A stretch of 64,000 bases of DNA from Alphaproteobacteria bacterium (GTDB lineage: Bacteria; Pseudomonadota; Alphaproteobacteria; CAJXXZ01; 1604HC). The notes below the pieces were generated by a model. That model saw only the letters and a list, made by a program, of their open reading frames with translations, was not told where the DNA came from and did not search any database. A program made the translations under genes and the position numbers. The stretch spans positions 1 to 64,000 of the forward strand of contig CP060235.1 of assembly GCA_023898705.1 (NCBI GenBank), written 5' to 3'. Positions within the stretch are counted from its first letter, which is position 1. Each line of letters starts with the position of its first letter. Below are positions 1 through 9,695 of this stretch, one piece after another.

Positions 1-1910
1 TCTTCATCTCCAAACGGGAACAAATTTACTAATGCCCTTCCCTTTTGCTGACTAGAATTGACCATAGGTAATTTATATACTTTCATCGAATATGAATATC
101 CTATACTACTGAAGAAAATAATTTCTTGGTGCGTATTAGCAACAAACATATGCTCTACTGGATCATCAAGAGAATCCATTCCACTTTTTCCCTTTCCTCC
201 CCTCTTCTGCAATTTATAATACGATAATGGCATCCTTTTGATGTATCCTCTACTACTTATTGTGACAACCATATCTTCCAATTTAACATAATCTTCATCG
301 GAACTTTCACCAATCGGATCTACTAATTCAGTCCTACGTTCTGATCCAAAATTAGCCCTAATTTCATTTAGATCATCTTTAATAATTCTAAATCTTTCAG
401 ACCTATTGTTTAATATATTTAAGTACTTCACAATATTGCTACCAAGCTCTTCCAATTGACTCCATAATTTATCTCTTTCCAACCCTGTCAATTTGCTAAG
501 CCTTAAATTTAAGATAGCTTTAGCTTGCTCTTCGGAGAAATAATACTTGTCTACACGCTCACAATGATCACTTATGCATTTCAAATAACCTTTAATATCA
601 TCCCAAGACCATTCCATTTCTTGCAATTTATCCTGAGCTTCCTGAGTGTTTTGAGAACTTTTAATGCAATGTATCACTTCGTCTAACTTTTTTACGGCTA
701 AAGACAATCCCCATAAAACATGAGCTCTAACCCTATCGTTATGCAAGAAAAATCTGGTTTGCCTAATTAACACCTCTTCCCTACTATCCAAAAATACCGA
801 CAAAGCACTTCTTAAATTCAACTTGATAGGTTTGTTTTTATGTAATGCAAGCATGTTAACGTGAATACTAGACTGCATCGCCGTAAACTTATAAATCCTA
901 TTTATTATCATATCAGGATCTGCATCTTTTTTCAGTTCTAGAACCAACCTCATACCGTCTCTGTTAGATTCATCACGAAATATATGGATTTGATTCAAAA
1001 CATCAGTCTGCATCAGATCTTCAAATTTTTCAAGCAAACTTTCTTTACTAACTTGATAAGGCATTGAAGTGATTACTAAAGCGTTTCTTCCTCCAATTTG
1101 TTCTTCATGTATCTGCCCTCTTGCAATAAAACTACCCTTACCCTTAGTATAAACATCTACTAACCCGCTACCTCTAAAAATCACTCCTCCTAAAGGAAAA
1201 TCCGGAGCTGGAAGATACTCCATTAAATCAATCGAAGACAAATGTGGATTATCTATCAGAGCACAAGTTGCATCGATAACCTCAGACAGGTTATGAGTAG
1301 GTATTAAAGTAGAAACACCAACTGCAATACCATTAGTTCCATTCACTAGCAAATTAGGAAAACGTACAGGCAATACATCAGGAACTTCCAACGTTCCATC
1401 ATAGTTAGGAGACATATTCACAGTATCTTTATCGTAATCTTCCAATAAATATTTTGTAATTTTGGCCAATCGAGCCTCTGTATAACGCATAGAAGCAGGT
1501 TTGTCACCATCAATAGATCCAAAGTTTCCTTGACCATCTATAAGAGGAATATAGAGTGAAAAATCCTGAGCCATTCTAGCCATCGCATCATAAATAGCTC
1601 CATCACCGTGAGGGTGATACTTACCTAACACATCACCAACGATACGAGCAGACTTCTTATGAGGCTGTTCTGGAACACAATTAGTTTCAATCATAGAAAA
1701 CAAGATACGTCTTTGCACTGGCTTTAATCCATCATATGCATCAGGAACAGCTCTACTAGATATGACACTCATCGCATAATCCAAATAAGACCACTTCAAC
1801 TCATTTTCAAAAATTGTATCATCAGACCTTATAAAGCTACCATCGCACTGCAAGTAATCACCGCCAGGCTCTTTCACACTTAAATCTATTTTATCATTGG
1901 AAGAATTCAT
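1..1910 (-). CDS. gyrA: DNA gyrase subunit A (5' part, 3' end outside window)
   Basis: The breakage-reunion subunit of DNA gyrase, which with GyrB introduces negative supercoils. About 636 N-terminal residues are visible, starting at the ATG at 1910 (MNSSNDKIDL). The core reads through VPDAYDGLKPVQRR, KYHPHGDGAIYDAM and MRYTEARL. The catalytic tyrosine is residue 143 in that last motif. The visible 3' part enters the C-terminal beta-pinwheel domain, with the GyrA-box-like stretch QKGRALVN. Residue 104, equivalent to E. coli Ser83 in the quinolone-resistance region, is glycine. GyrA is favoured over ParC because of the spacing around the tyrosine and the start of the GyrA-type C-terminal domain. 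The gene runs off the left edge. gyrB lies 45 kb away. Confidence 0.95.
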   Translation of the reverse strand, partial: MNSSNDKIDLSVKEPGGDYLQCDGSFIRSDDTIFENELKWSYLDYAMSVISSRAVPDAYDGLKPVQRRILFSMIETNCVPEQPHKKSARIVGDVLGKYHPHGDGAIYDAMARMAQDFSLYIPLIDGQGNFGSIDGDKPASMRYTEARLAKITKYLLEDYDKDTVNMSPNYDGTLEVPDVLPVRFPNLLVNGTNGIAVGVSTLIPTHNLSEVIDATCALIDNPHLSSIDLMEYLPAPDFPLGGVIFRGSGLVDVYTKGKGSFIARGQIHEEQIGGRNALVITSMPYQVSKESLLEKFEDLMQTDVLNQIHIFRDESNRDGMRLVLELKKDADPDMIINRIYKFTAMQSSIHVNMLALHKNKPIKLNLRSALSVFLDSREEVLIRQTRFFLHNDRVRAHVLWGLSLAVKKLDEVIHCIKSSQNTQEAQDKLQEMEWSWDDIKGYLKCISDHCERVDKYYFSEEQAKAILNLRLSKLTGLERDKLWSQLEELGSNIVKYLNILNNRSERFRIIKDDLNEIRANFGSERRTELVDPIGESSDEDYVKLEDMVVTISSRGYIKRMPLSYYKLQKRGGKGKSGMDSLDDPVEHMFVANTHQEIIFFSSIGYSYSMKVYKLPMVNSSQQKGRALVNLFPFGDE

Positions 1911-2111
1911 TAAACAAATTATAAACTTTTATTCATATAAAGCAATCACGCATACATTTTAAGCAACTTTTTAGATCTAAATACGGATAATTTTATTAAC
2001 CATTCACCGAACTTTCATTCATTTTGACGTATTTTATAAATTGTGCTGTTATTTCTCATGCAAAATGTAACTTAGTGTTGATTTTAATTATAATTAATAT
2101 ATTCTTAACTT

Positions 2112-4613
2112 ATGTGGAAAATAAATCCAATTTTATGTGTAATATTAGCGCAAGTAATCAAATCGGATAAGATTCATGAGACGTTGGCAAGCAATTTTAC
2201 TAATTTAGCTGAGAGATTCATTGCTGATGAACGAAATATTTGGAGAGCAGAATTAAATAAGAATAGAAAAATAGATGGCGTGGAAATCGTAGGCTATGCT
2301 AAACAAATAGGGCCAAACTGGTGCGTCATCACAAAAGATAATACAATTTTCGTGGCTGAGGGGCTAGCCCAATTGGCAAATTCAAAAATTGATGGAAATT
2401 ATCTTATTATTCACAAATCAATTCTCAAATCTCAAAAACCCTTTTTGCATTTAGGGGATGGTAAATCTCCATTTGACATTAGTGAAGTCAACAGTTTATT
2501 CATGTCCCAAATTCTCACTATACTTAACTGGGATGAACTATTAGATGATGAAGATAGACAGTTTGTTCACACCAATTGCGATCAATGCGCTGAAGTAATT
2601 GATAAACTTTTTTCTGATAGCAAAAAACTAGATAGCCTATCTCAAGAAATGTGCAAATTCTTGGCTGTATTTAAAACTAATAGTAAGCTACAGAGATGGG
2701 AAATAGGCAAACTTGCAACGGCTAAAGCAACGCTTTATCAGTCAAATAGTCACATTAGTGGTATGCATATCACGCAATATCCAACAACAAACACGCAAAC
2801 TGAAAGCTACTTATCCACAAAACAACTAATGACAGCTGCAAAAACAGGTGATTTGAAAAATATAGAGTTATTAATTCAAGACGGAGTTAATATTGATGTG
2901 GTTGATGAAGGGTTCAGATGTACAGCTCTGGCGTATGCAGCACACAGTGGACATGTTGACATAGCCAACACGTTAATTTCAAGAGGCGCTGATGTTAATA
3001 TGGGTGATGGATTCGGACGTACGCCATTGATCCATGCAGCACGACATAAACATGTTAATGTTGCTGAGGCCTTAATTGTAGCGGGAACTCACGTTAATAC
3101 AATTGATGGGTTCAACAAAACAGCAATAGTGTATGCATCAGAAAATGGATGTGTTGATTTGGTTAATCTCTTAATCAAAAGTGGCAGTGCAATTAATATG
3201 AGACAAACAATCATTGCAAATATATCTCGCAATGATGTCGCTGAATTACAACTTACAGCTCTGATGGCTGCAGCACAAAATAGGAAGATTGATATTATCA
3301 ATATTTTAATTGCAAATGGAGCTCAAGTTAATGAAAAAAATAGCTCTGGATGTACAGCTCTAATATATGCGGTGGCAAATGGATATGCTGATATTGTTGA
3401 GCTCCTAGTTCAAAAGGGAGCTACGTTAGACCAAGAGGATAACGAAGCAAAAACAGCCTTAATTCATGCCATAAACACTAAAGATGTTTCCATAGGTCTT
3501 GTTAAAGCTCTTCTAGAAAAAGGAGCTGATTTTGATTGTTGTGATCAAGATGAACGTACACCACTGATGTATGCATCAAAAAATGGCCTCGTCGAGATTG
3601 CTAATATCTTAATAGAAAGTGGAGCTGAGATAGATGCAAAAGATAGTCATGACAAAACAGCACTAATGTATGCAATAGAAAGTAATAATGAAGCTCTTGT
3701 TAAGACTTTCATTGAAAAAGGAGCTGATGTTAATAACGTCGACACGAGTGGATATACAACATTGATATATGCTGTAAAGGTAGGCAACGTTAAAATTTTA
3801 GACATGTTACTCCAAAGCAAAATCACTGTTGATGTTATTGATGAAGCAATCATCAATATTCGTGGGAGTGAACTGACAGCACTGATGTATGCTTCATTAG
3901 AAGGACATGCTGATATTGTCAACTCATTAATCAAAAGTGGAGCTGATGTTAATATGAACCTTGATGGCGCAATGGCACTGATGTATGCTTCCCTAGAAGG
4001 ACATGCTAATATCGTCGAATCATTAATTACTAGTGGGGCTGATGTTAATATAGGATCTGACTCAACTCCATTAATAGTAGCAGCAGAATCAGGTCATCAA
4101 CAAATAGTCGAAATCTTAATTGACAAAGACCCTGAGATAGACGCAACAAATGAAGAAGGTAAGACGGCTTTGATTAATGCATTAGATAAGGGATATATAG
4201 ACATTGTTAAGATTTTAATCAAATGTGGTGCTAATTTGGATAAAAAGGATGAAGATGGGAAGACAGCCCTAATTCATGCTGTTGAATTGGCAAGTTATTA
4301 TTGCTCTCAAGAAGCTAAATCAAATGTGGAATCGGACATATCTTGCAATAAATATGTAGAGGCTATAGACCTCTTAATTGCAAATGGTGCAAAATTAGAC
4401 GAAGAGGATAACAGCGGCAAAACAGCATTAGATTATGTTAAAGAGTGTGAAGACGTTAATTCAGCTAAAATCTTAACTAGCAAACTAGCTAATATTAGTA
4501 AGATAAATGAAAATACAGAATCAGAGGCTGAAAATTTCTCTACCCCAAAAAACAGTAACGAAGAGAAAAAGTTAAACGCACTAAGCCGTAGAGAAATCGT
4601 TGCATCACCCTGA
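2112..4613 (+). CDS. Ankyrin-repeat protein, 833 aa
   Basis: Residues 1-230 match no domain I recognise. They begin with a short hydrophobic segment (residues 4-16) that could be a weak secretion signal. Residues about 237-790 form roughly 16 ankyrin repeats of about 33 residues with the usual T-A-L-x-x-A and G-H-x-x-I-V patterns, for example LTALMYASLEG. The last 50 residues are polar and Lys/Ser/Glu-rich. Ankyrin repeats bind proteins. In intracellular alphaproteobacteria such proteins are often secreted effectors, but that role is inference here. It is a single gene, divergent from gyrA across 200 bp. Start: ATG at 2112. Confidence 0.85.
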   Translation: MWKINPILCVILAQVIKSDKIHETLASNFTNLAERFIADERNIWRAELNKNRKIDGVEIVGYAKQIGPNWCVITKDNTIFVAEGLAQLANSKIDGNYLIIHKSILKSQKPFLHLGDGKSPFDISEVNSLFMSQILTILNWDELLDDEDRQFVHTNCDQCAEVIDKLFSDSKKLDSLSQEMCKFLAVFKTNSKLQRWEIGKLATAKATLYQSNSHISGMHITQYPTTNTQTESYLSTKQLMTAAKTGDLKNIELLIQDGVNIDVVDEGFRCTALAYAAHSGHVDIANTLISRGADVNMGDGFGRTPLIHAARHKHVNVAEALIVAGTHVNTIDGFNKTAIVYASENGCVDLVNLLIKSGSAINMRQTIIANISRNDVAELQLTALMAAAQNRKIDIINILIANGAQVNEKNSSGCTALIYAVANGYADIVELLVQKGATLDQEDNEAKTALIHAINTKDVSIGLVKALLEKGADFDCCDQDERTPLMYASKNGLVEIANILIESGAEIDAKDSHDKTALMYAIESNNEALVKTFIEKGADVNNVDTSGYTTLIYAVKVGNVKILDMLLQSKITVDVIDEAIINIRGSELTALMYASLEGHADIVNSLIKSGADVNMNLDGAMALMYASLEGHANIVESLITSGADVNIGSDSTPLIVAAESGHQQIVEILIDKDPEIDATNEEGKTALINALDKGYIDIVKILIKCGANLDKKDEDGKTALIHAVELASYYCSQEAKSNVESDISCNKYVEAIDLLIANGAKLDEEDNSGKTALDYVKECEDVNSAKILTSKLANISKINENTESEAENFSTPKNSNEEKKLNALSRREIVASP

Positions 4614-4799
4614 GAAAGCATAAAAAAAACAACTTAGACCATCAGGTCATGTGATATTCTCGTCTTATAAACAAAATTTTTAATTTTTGAAGTCTAATTC
4701 AAACTGCTAGGTGTAAAAAAATTCTTCATGATAAGACAATCTCTGCAACACAAAAAGCAAACTAATTAACCATTCCAAGAACAGAAACACGTTTCTAAA

Positions 4800-5288
4800 T
4801 CAAAATGGTATTTCGTCACTGAAAGAAGAGTTGTTATCTGAAGACTTGCCATTTGAAAAATCAAAATCTGAAGACTGATTGTACGAAGAATTTTGCGAGA
4901 AATCATTATCTGCAGATTTATAACCACCGTCAGCATGTTCCTCTCTGTCATACTTGGTTCCGAGCATAGTCATCTCTAACATCTCAATTTCTACTGAGCT
5001 TCTTTTAGTTCCATCATTCTCGACCCATGAATTTGTTCTTAGACGACCTCTAACGTATATTGAAGCTCCTTTTTTTAAGAAATTTTCTACCACTGAAATT
5101 AATTTAGGATTAAAGACAACTATCTTATGCCAATCAGTCCTAGAAAATTTTTTCTCTGATTCCTTATTAACCCACTCTTCGGAAGTAGCAAGCGAAAACT
5201 TCGCTATCTTACCATGTTGAGCTTCGACAACTTCAGGATCATTCCCCAAATTGCCGATCAAAACTACCATATTAACAGACTTAGCCAT
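4800..5288 (-). CDS. ssb: Single-stranded DNA-binding protein
   Basis: Binds and protects single-stranded DNA in replication, repair and recombination. The OB-fold occupies residues 1-110, starting MAKSVNMVVLIGNLGNDPEV and including TDWHKIVVF and GRLRTNSW. A low-complexity Ser/Asn/Asp linker follows, ending in the acidic tip DEIPF that recruits partner proteins. The length of 162 aa is normal. The reading frame extends 11 codons upstream through a poly-Phe stretch, but the ATG at 5288 matches the family N-terminus and is chosen. The gene stands alone, convergent with the ankyrin gene. Confidence 0.95.
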   Translation of the reverse strand: MAKSVNMVVLIGNLGNDPEVVEAQHGKIAKFSLATSEEWVNKESEKKFSRTDWHKIVVFNPKLISVVENFLKKGASIYVRGRLRTNSWVENDGTKRSSVEIEMLEMTMLGTKYDREEHADGGYKSADNDFSQNSSYNQSSDFDFSNGKSSDNNSSFSDEIPF

Positions 5289-5390
5289 GTCCAATTCTAA
5301 CATAAAGAAGAAAAAAAACAACTTTTTGTAAAAACGGTACCAAATTAATAATTCAGTTAAAAATCTATTCTACATAGTTGATATAACAAA

Positions 5391-6665
5391 TTAAACAATG
5401 TAACATTTAAATTCTCTATTATTAGCTTTTAGATAATTGATACCAATAACTAAGGCATCAACTCTATCCGGAGATTTGGGAGTATTAGGAAATTCAATCA
5501 TTTGTTTTTCTAAATCATGAAAACATTGAATATGATAAACCTTTTTTTGATCATATAAACATACGACTGGTTGCGCTCTCAGCACTTTACTATGCATAGA
5601 TCTAATCCCGACAAATTTCACGTATGGATTATGTATCTTAACTAAACTTTCTACCATATCTCCACCTTGATTAATCTCAGCTACTATTTTATTGGTTTTG
5701 TACTTTTTACATAATATACTACAGACTTCAGGCCAATTACTTAATTTCCCGCTGGCATCTTCTAAAACATAAAATATATCGTCTACTTTCCCAAGTACGA
5801 GTATTCCAGTTTCATCACTATTAGCATTAGTTGTAATTGCTGGATCAACGGCAATAATAATATTGGCTACTTTTGCAATATCGATTTGCTTGTATACAAT
5901 ATTTTTTTCTGACCACAACGAAACGTGTTCCAACAATTTACCACAAATCTCCTGATCTCCAAATTGAGTATTCCCATATTGTGTTTGTATGTAATTTAGA
6001 TAATCACTCGATAAATTCTCTGAATTGTCTAACGTAGACCCAAAAGTACAAATAGTATTTGCATCTTTCTGTAGTTTATAAAGTAGTTGAATAGGTTTAG
6101 GAGTAGTAGTTACTATAACTTTTGGAATACCTAATCTCATAGTCATCATAAGCTGATCCCAGACTTCTGAAACATTAGAAAATTTAGCTAACTCATCAAC
6201 CCACGCTAAATCAAATTGAGGTCCTCTGAGACTTTCATAAGAATCTGAACTGTGTATTTGAGCTTTGGCACCATTTTGCCATGTCAAGACGCCTTTACTT
6301 GAACAAAAAGTAGGTTGCAAACCATTTGGATAAACTGATAAAATTCCACTTTCTCCTTCTATCATAACTTTTCGTACTTCTTCCTTAGTTTTTCCTAATA
6401 AACAGATATTTTTATAACCTAACTCAACAAACCGCTTGATAGATTCAGAGCCAGTTCTTGTTTTGCCAAATCCACGGCCTGCCATAATAAGCCATATAAA
6501 CCACTTACTATGAGGAATTTTTTGATTTTCTCGAGCATGTATATCCCAATTGTGCTTATCAATTTCTTGTTCAACAAATTGATTTCCTAATTCATAAATT
6601 TCTTTTAGTATATTTTCGTATTGAGACACAAAGTTATTGTAAAACCTCTCATCCCCATATTTCAA
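5391..6665 (-). CDS. Terminase large subunit, gene-transfer-agent type
   Basis: An ATP-driven DNA-packaging motor with a C-terminal nuclease, 424 aa. The ATPase has a Walker A-like GRGFGKTRTG near residue 65 and a Walker B region FDLAWVDELAK. The nuclease domain shows three acidic sites in IIIAVDPAITTN, IVAEINQGGDMVE and DRVDALVIG. These motifs resemble the terminase of Rhodobacter-type GTAs and related prophages. No portal, capsid or tail gene lies within the window, so it is an orphan here. The start appears to be TTG at 6665 without a clear ribosome-binding site. A later start would cut into the ATPase. It lies 15 bp behind a secreted-protein gene on the same strand. Confidence 0.88.
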   Translation of the reverse strand: MKYGDERFYNNFVSQYENILKEIYELGNQFVEQEIDKHNWDIHARENQKIPHSKWFIWLIMAGRGFGKTRTGSESIKRFVELGYKNICLLGKTKEEVRKVMIEGESGILSVYPNGLQPTFCSSKGVLTWQNGAKAQIHSSDSYESLRGPQFDLAWVDELAKFSNVSEVWDQLMMTMRLGIPKVIVTTTPKPIQLLYKLQKDANTICTFGSTLDNSENLSSDYLNYIQTQYGNTQFGDQEICGKLLEHVSLWSEKNIVYKQIDIAKVANIIIAVDPAITTNANSDETGILVLGKVDDIFYVLEDASGKLSNWPEVCSILCKKYKTNKIVAEINQGGDMVESLVKIHNPYVKFVGIRSMHSKVLRAQPVVCLYDQKKVYHIQCFHDLEKQMIEFPNTPKSPDRVDALVIGINYLKANNREFKCYIV

Positions 6666-6680
6666 AACTTTTATTAAATT

Positions 6681-7757
6681 TTATATCAAGGTATTTTTAG
6701 GTGGCTTGTTTTGAATACCAAGGTTATATACTGCCTGATATATATCCAAACCTACAGTATCATTTTCATCAGTACCCCTAAAGAAACTCACTAGCTCGAT
6801 CATATTAATCCACATTGCTTGTGCTATAGTAATTTCATTCAAAGTAAGATTATCATCTGACAACAGCCTCCTCTGATCTGTAGAAAATAGATACTTCCCA
6901 TTAACCTTAAGTTCCTCTAACTGTATACCATCATATTCTGTATTTGAAATTTTAGCTTGATTAAACCTATCAATCGCTGAACTATAAAGATTTACATCAA
7001 CACCAGAATTGTTATGCTTAATTATCTGAACAGCTTGAGCATAAAACAGGTTATATAGTACCATAGCCTTGACATAATCTTTGTCTCCTAGCTTGGCTGG
7101 ATTTCCATTATTTGCTTCTCCAACTTCTAGGTAAAAATCCTCATCTTCACGTCCTACATAAGAAAGTAGAAAGTTTAGAGCTGCACTATAATCTCCAACT
7201 ACAGCATAGTTATTTGTATCAAATTCATCACTACTTCTATTTTCAATTTCTCTAGCAAGATCAACTAAAACAGAAGTTCCTAAAAAGGAATTTATTGTAG
7301 CATTTTCAACATTGTTATTGTTAACCTGTTCAAAAGACCAAGCATAAAACTCCTTATATACGGAAGGAATTGTAATCGCAGTGGAGAGTAACATCTTCTC
7401 ATCAAACATAGTGAACTCTTTATCATCTATTTTTTGAACTTTAAAGGTATCATTATATACAAAAGAATAGCTATTATCATTTCCTACATAAATATATTTC
7501 GCGTCATCATCATTTGCTTTTACTAAAAATCCAACTAAAGATCGACCTGAGCTTCTCAATTGAGACAAAAAATCTTTCTCTTCTGTATAAAAATTTTTTA
7601 TTTTTATAAAAATTTCTCTTTCTAACTGCACTTTGTCATCTTCTAACTGCTTTAGCGCTACCTCATCTAAATCAGCACCAACATTCGTTAAAATCTCAAC
7701 AGATTCACATGTCAACGCAGCGCAAAACATACATAATAAACTTGTTACTTTTTTCAT
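6681..7757 (-). CDS. Secreted protein of unknown function, 358 aa
   Basis: I do not recognise this family. The N-terminus MKKVTSLLCMFCAALTCESV is a typical signal peptide (charged start, hydrophobic core, small residues at the likely cleavage site), so the protein probably enters the periplasm or beyond. The mature part is acidic, rich in Asn/Asp/Glu and apparently mostly helical, with no obvious metal-binding or catalytic motif. It precedes the terminase gene by 15 bp, so the two may be co-transcribed, but nothing in the sequence ties it to DNA packaging. Confidence 0.7.
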   Translation of the reverse strand: MKKVTSLLCMFCAALTCESVEILTNVGADLDEVALKQLEDDKVQLEREIFIKIKNFYTEEKDFLSQLRSSGRSLVGFLVKANDDDAKYIYVGNDNSYSFVYNDTFKVQKIDDKEFTMFDEKMLLSTAITIPSVYKEFYAWSFEQVNNNNVENATINSFLGTSVLVDLAREIENRSSDEFDTNNYAVVGDYSAALNFLLSYVGREDEDFYLEVGEANNGNPAKLGDKDYVKAMVLYNLFYAQAVQIIKHNNSGVDVNLYSSAIDRFNQAKISNTEYDGIQLEELKVNGKYLFSTDQRRLLSDDNLTLNEITIAQAMWINMIELVSFFRGTDENDTVGLDIYQAVYNLGIQNKPPKNTLI

Positions 7758-7866
7758 ATGAATATTGTAAATTTCAAAAATTAATTTAATGTCAATTTGA
7801 TATTGCAGTTAAAATATCTTCAATTTAAAGCTTATTTTATTTGTTATTTAAATTTAGAATCATGAT

Positions 7867-8940
7867 ATGGTGATACTAAGATCGATAACATTATTAAACA
7901 AAAAATTACTCTTTTGTATGTTAAATTTTTTTCTTATAAGTTCATTTTGTATGGCAGCCTATGTTAATGTGCCAATCTCAAGACATATATTTTTGTGGAT
8001 TATAGGTATGTCGATGGTAGTATACCTACATTCTAAAAACAACGAATTTTTAATTAAAATATCAAAAGTACTTTTCATTATGGCCATATTATTTCTGTTA
8101 TATACAAATCTGAAAGGCACTATGATTAAAGGTTCAAAAAGGTGGATATCAATAGGAGGTATGTCTATCCAACCTTCTGAACTACTAAAGACATCTATAG
8201 TAATCTTATCTTCACATTACTTATATCGAAAAAGGTATCTCGCATTCTTTTTCATATATTTTATATCTATTATACTGTTGCTTAAACAACCAGACTTTGG
8301 ATCGTCTATCCTATTACTATCCATAATGTCTATACAACTATTTATATCTGAACTCGATGGGCGATACTTATTTTTTCTTATAATAACAGCAGCAACAGCT
8401 ATAGTATTATCATACTATTTTTTGCCTCACGTACAAAATAGGATACACAATTTTGTTTACGGTAAAAATTTGGCATTGAGTGGTGGATATCAAGGCTTAT
8501 TATCAGTCAAAGCGATAAGTTCAGGTAAATTATTAGGTAAAGGTATAGGAAAAGGAACTATCAAAAATTATTTGCCAGATTCATTTTCTGATTTTATTTT
8601 TGCTGTCATAGCTGAAGAATTGGGGTTTATAGGATGCGCTTACGTTATTTGTACTTTCATATTTTTAGCTATGATCTCATTTAACTGCAATGTAAAATTA
8701 GCTGGAACCGAAGATTATTATATAAACACGAGCTGCACCTCATTAATACTGATACAGGCATGGATTAACATAGCCTCATCATTGTGGCTTATACCTACAA
8801 AAGGCTTGACTCTCCCATTTATAAGTCATGGAGGAACATCATTGTTAATATCTTTCATCACCATATCAGCATTATTTATATCAGACAAAAAAGCGAAGTT
8901 CAAAAGAAATATCAGGACATACATGCATTTTCCTCATTAA
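7867..8940 (+). CDS. ftsW: FtsW/RodA-family glycosyltransferase, probably FtsW
   Basis: A polytopic SEDS-family membrane protein that polymerises lipid II into glycan strands at the division site together with a class B PBP. At 357 aa it has about 10 hydrophobic segments. Family signatures are KGSKRWI followed by QPSELLK, then PDFGSS, a LGKGIGKG stretch with SDFIFAVIAEELGF, and C-terminal PTKGLTLPFISHGGTS. The last motif favours FtsW over RodA. Together with murA and alr in this window it indicates that the organism still makes some peptidoglycan. Start: ATG at 7867. It is divergent from the secreted-protein gene. Confidence 0.9.
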   Translation: MVILRSITLLNKKLLFCMLNFFLISSFCMAAYVNVPISRHIFLWIIGMSMVVYLHSKNNEFLIKISKVLFIMAILFLLYTNLKGTMIKGSKRWISIGGMSIQPSELLKTSIVILSSHYLYRKRYLAFFFIYFISIILLLKQPDFGSSILLLSIMSIQLFISELDGRYLFFLIITAATAIVLSYYFLPHVQNRIHNFVYGKNLALSGGYQGLLSVKAISSGKLLGKGIGKGTIKNYLPDSFSDFIFAVIAEELGFIGCAYVICTFIFLAMISFNCNVKLAGTEDYYINTSCTSLILIQAWINIASSLWLIPTKGLTLPFISHGGTSLLISFITISALFISDKKAKFKRNIRTYMHFPH

Positions 8941-9040
8941 ATAAATAGTTACTTTATAGAAAATAAGATTATATTTATTGTTTAGTTTTACTTAGTATTA
9001 ATTTATATATATAACTATTGATTTAGGAGGACAACTTAAG

Positions 9041-9553
9041 ATGAATAAATCATTAATCTTATTTTCAATTTTTGTATCAGCAGGACTAACTGCTAAGCAA
9101 AGTCAGTATGATGAAGGGCAAGAAAAATCCAAAGTTGACAATGCATACGACTCATACCAAAAAGCTAAGGAAAAAGCATCCGCTTTCACAAATAGCAAAG
9201 AGGCGCAAGATGCACGTAACTTTGCTAACAAAGTAATAGGATCCGAAAGAACAGATAAGTTAGTTGCTAAAGGTGCAGAATATGCGCAAAAAGCTGACAA
9301 ACTTGCTGGAGATGTAAAAGAAAAAGCAGAAAAGGCTCAACAGGCTTACAACACCGGAAAAAAAGTGTATGACCAGGGGATGAAAATTTATAAAGAAAAC
9401 GAGGAAGACATTAAGAAATTTACAGAAGGAGCTAAGGCAGGATTTGCTAAGGGAATTTCTGTAGGTAAGCAAGCTGCTAAAACTGTTGCACCTGTTGCTA
9501 AAAAAGCTGCAAGTACTGCTAAGTCAGCAGTGAAAAAACTTAAGTTTTGGTGA
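9041..9553 (+). CDS. Small secreted Lys/Ala-rich helical protein
   Basis: 170 aa of no family I can name. A signal peptide (MNKSLILFSIFVSAGLTAKQ) precedes a mature part almost wholly of Ala, Lys, Glu, Asp and Gln. It has heptad-like spacing suggesting long amphipathic helices or a coiled coil. The C-terminal 40 residues are strongly basic (KKAAS, SAVKKLKFW). An excellent Shine-Dalgarno, AGGAGG at 9025-9030, lies 10 bp before the ATG, stronger than at most genes here, which suggests high expression. Possible roles are envelope structure or host interaction, both inference. It is a single gene. Confidence 0.75.
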   Translation: MNKSLILFSIFVSAGLTAKQSQYDEGQEKSKVDNAYDSYQKAKEKASAFTNSKEAQDARNFANKVIGSERTDKLVAKGAEYAQKADKLAGDVKEKAEKAQQAYNTGKKVYDQGMKIYKENEEDIKKFTEGAKAGFAKGISVGKQAAKTVAPVAKKAASTAKSAVKKLKFW

Positions 9554-9564
9554 TAAATCACTGA

Positions 9565-9585
9565 AAACTGGCATAAGCCCAGTTT
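9565..9585. other. Perfect inverted repeat between convergent genes
   Basis: A 7-bp perfect stem (AAACTGG / CCAGTTT) with a 7-nt loop lies 12 bp after the stop of the Lys/Ala-rich protein gene and before the convergent pseudouridine synthase gene. It may help end transcription, but no T-run follows on either strand, so it is not a classical intrinsic terminator. Confidence 0.3.
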
Positions 9586-9695
9586 AAACAAAAAATTGCA
9601 ATACAATAATCGATTAGTAAATTATAACTACCTTCGCGTTATTTAATTTAATTATTACGAAGAGGTTTTACTTTCGCAAAAATCCATAGTTAAAA

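Noticed and set aside
1996..2003. TTAACCAT, resembling a CtrA half-site, also at 4766-4773
   Set aside because: Short AT-rich word expected by chance. I saw no TTAA-N7-TTAA partner at either place.
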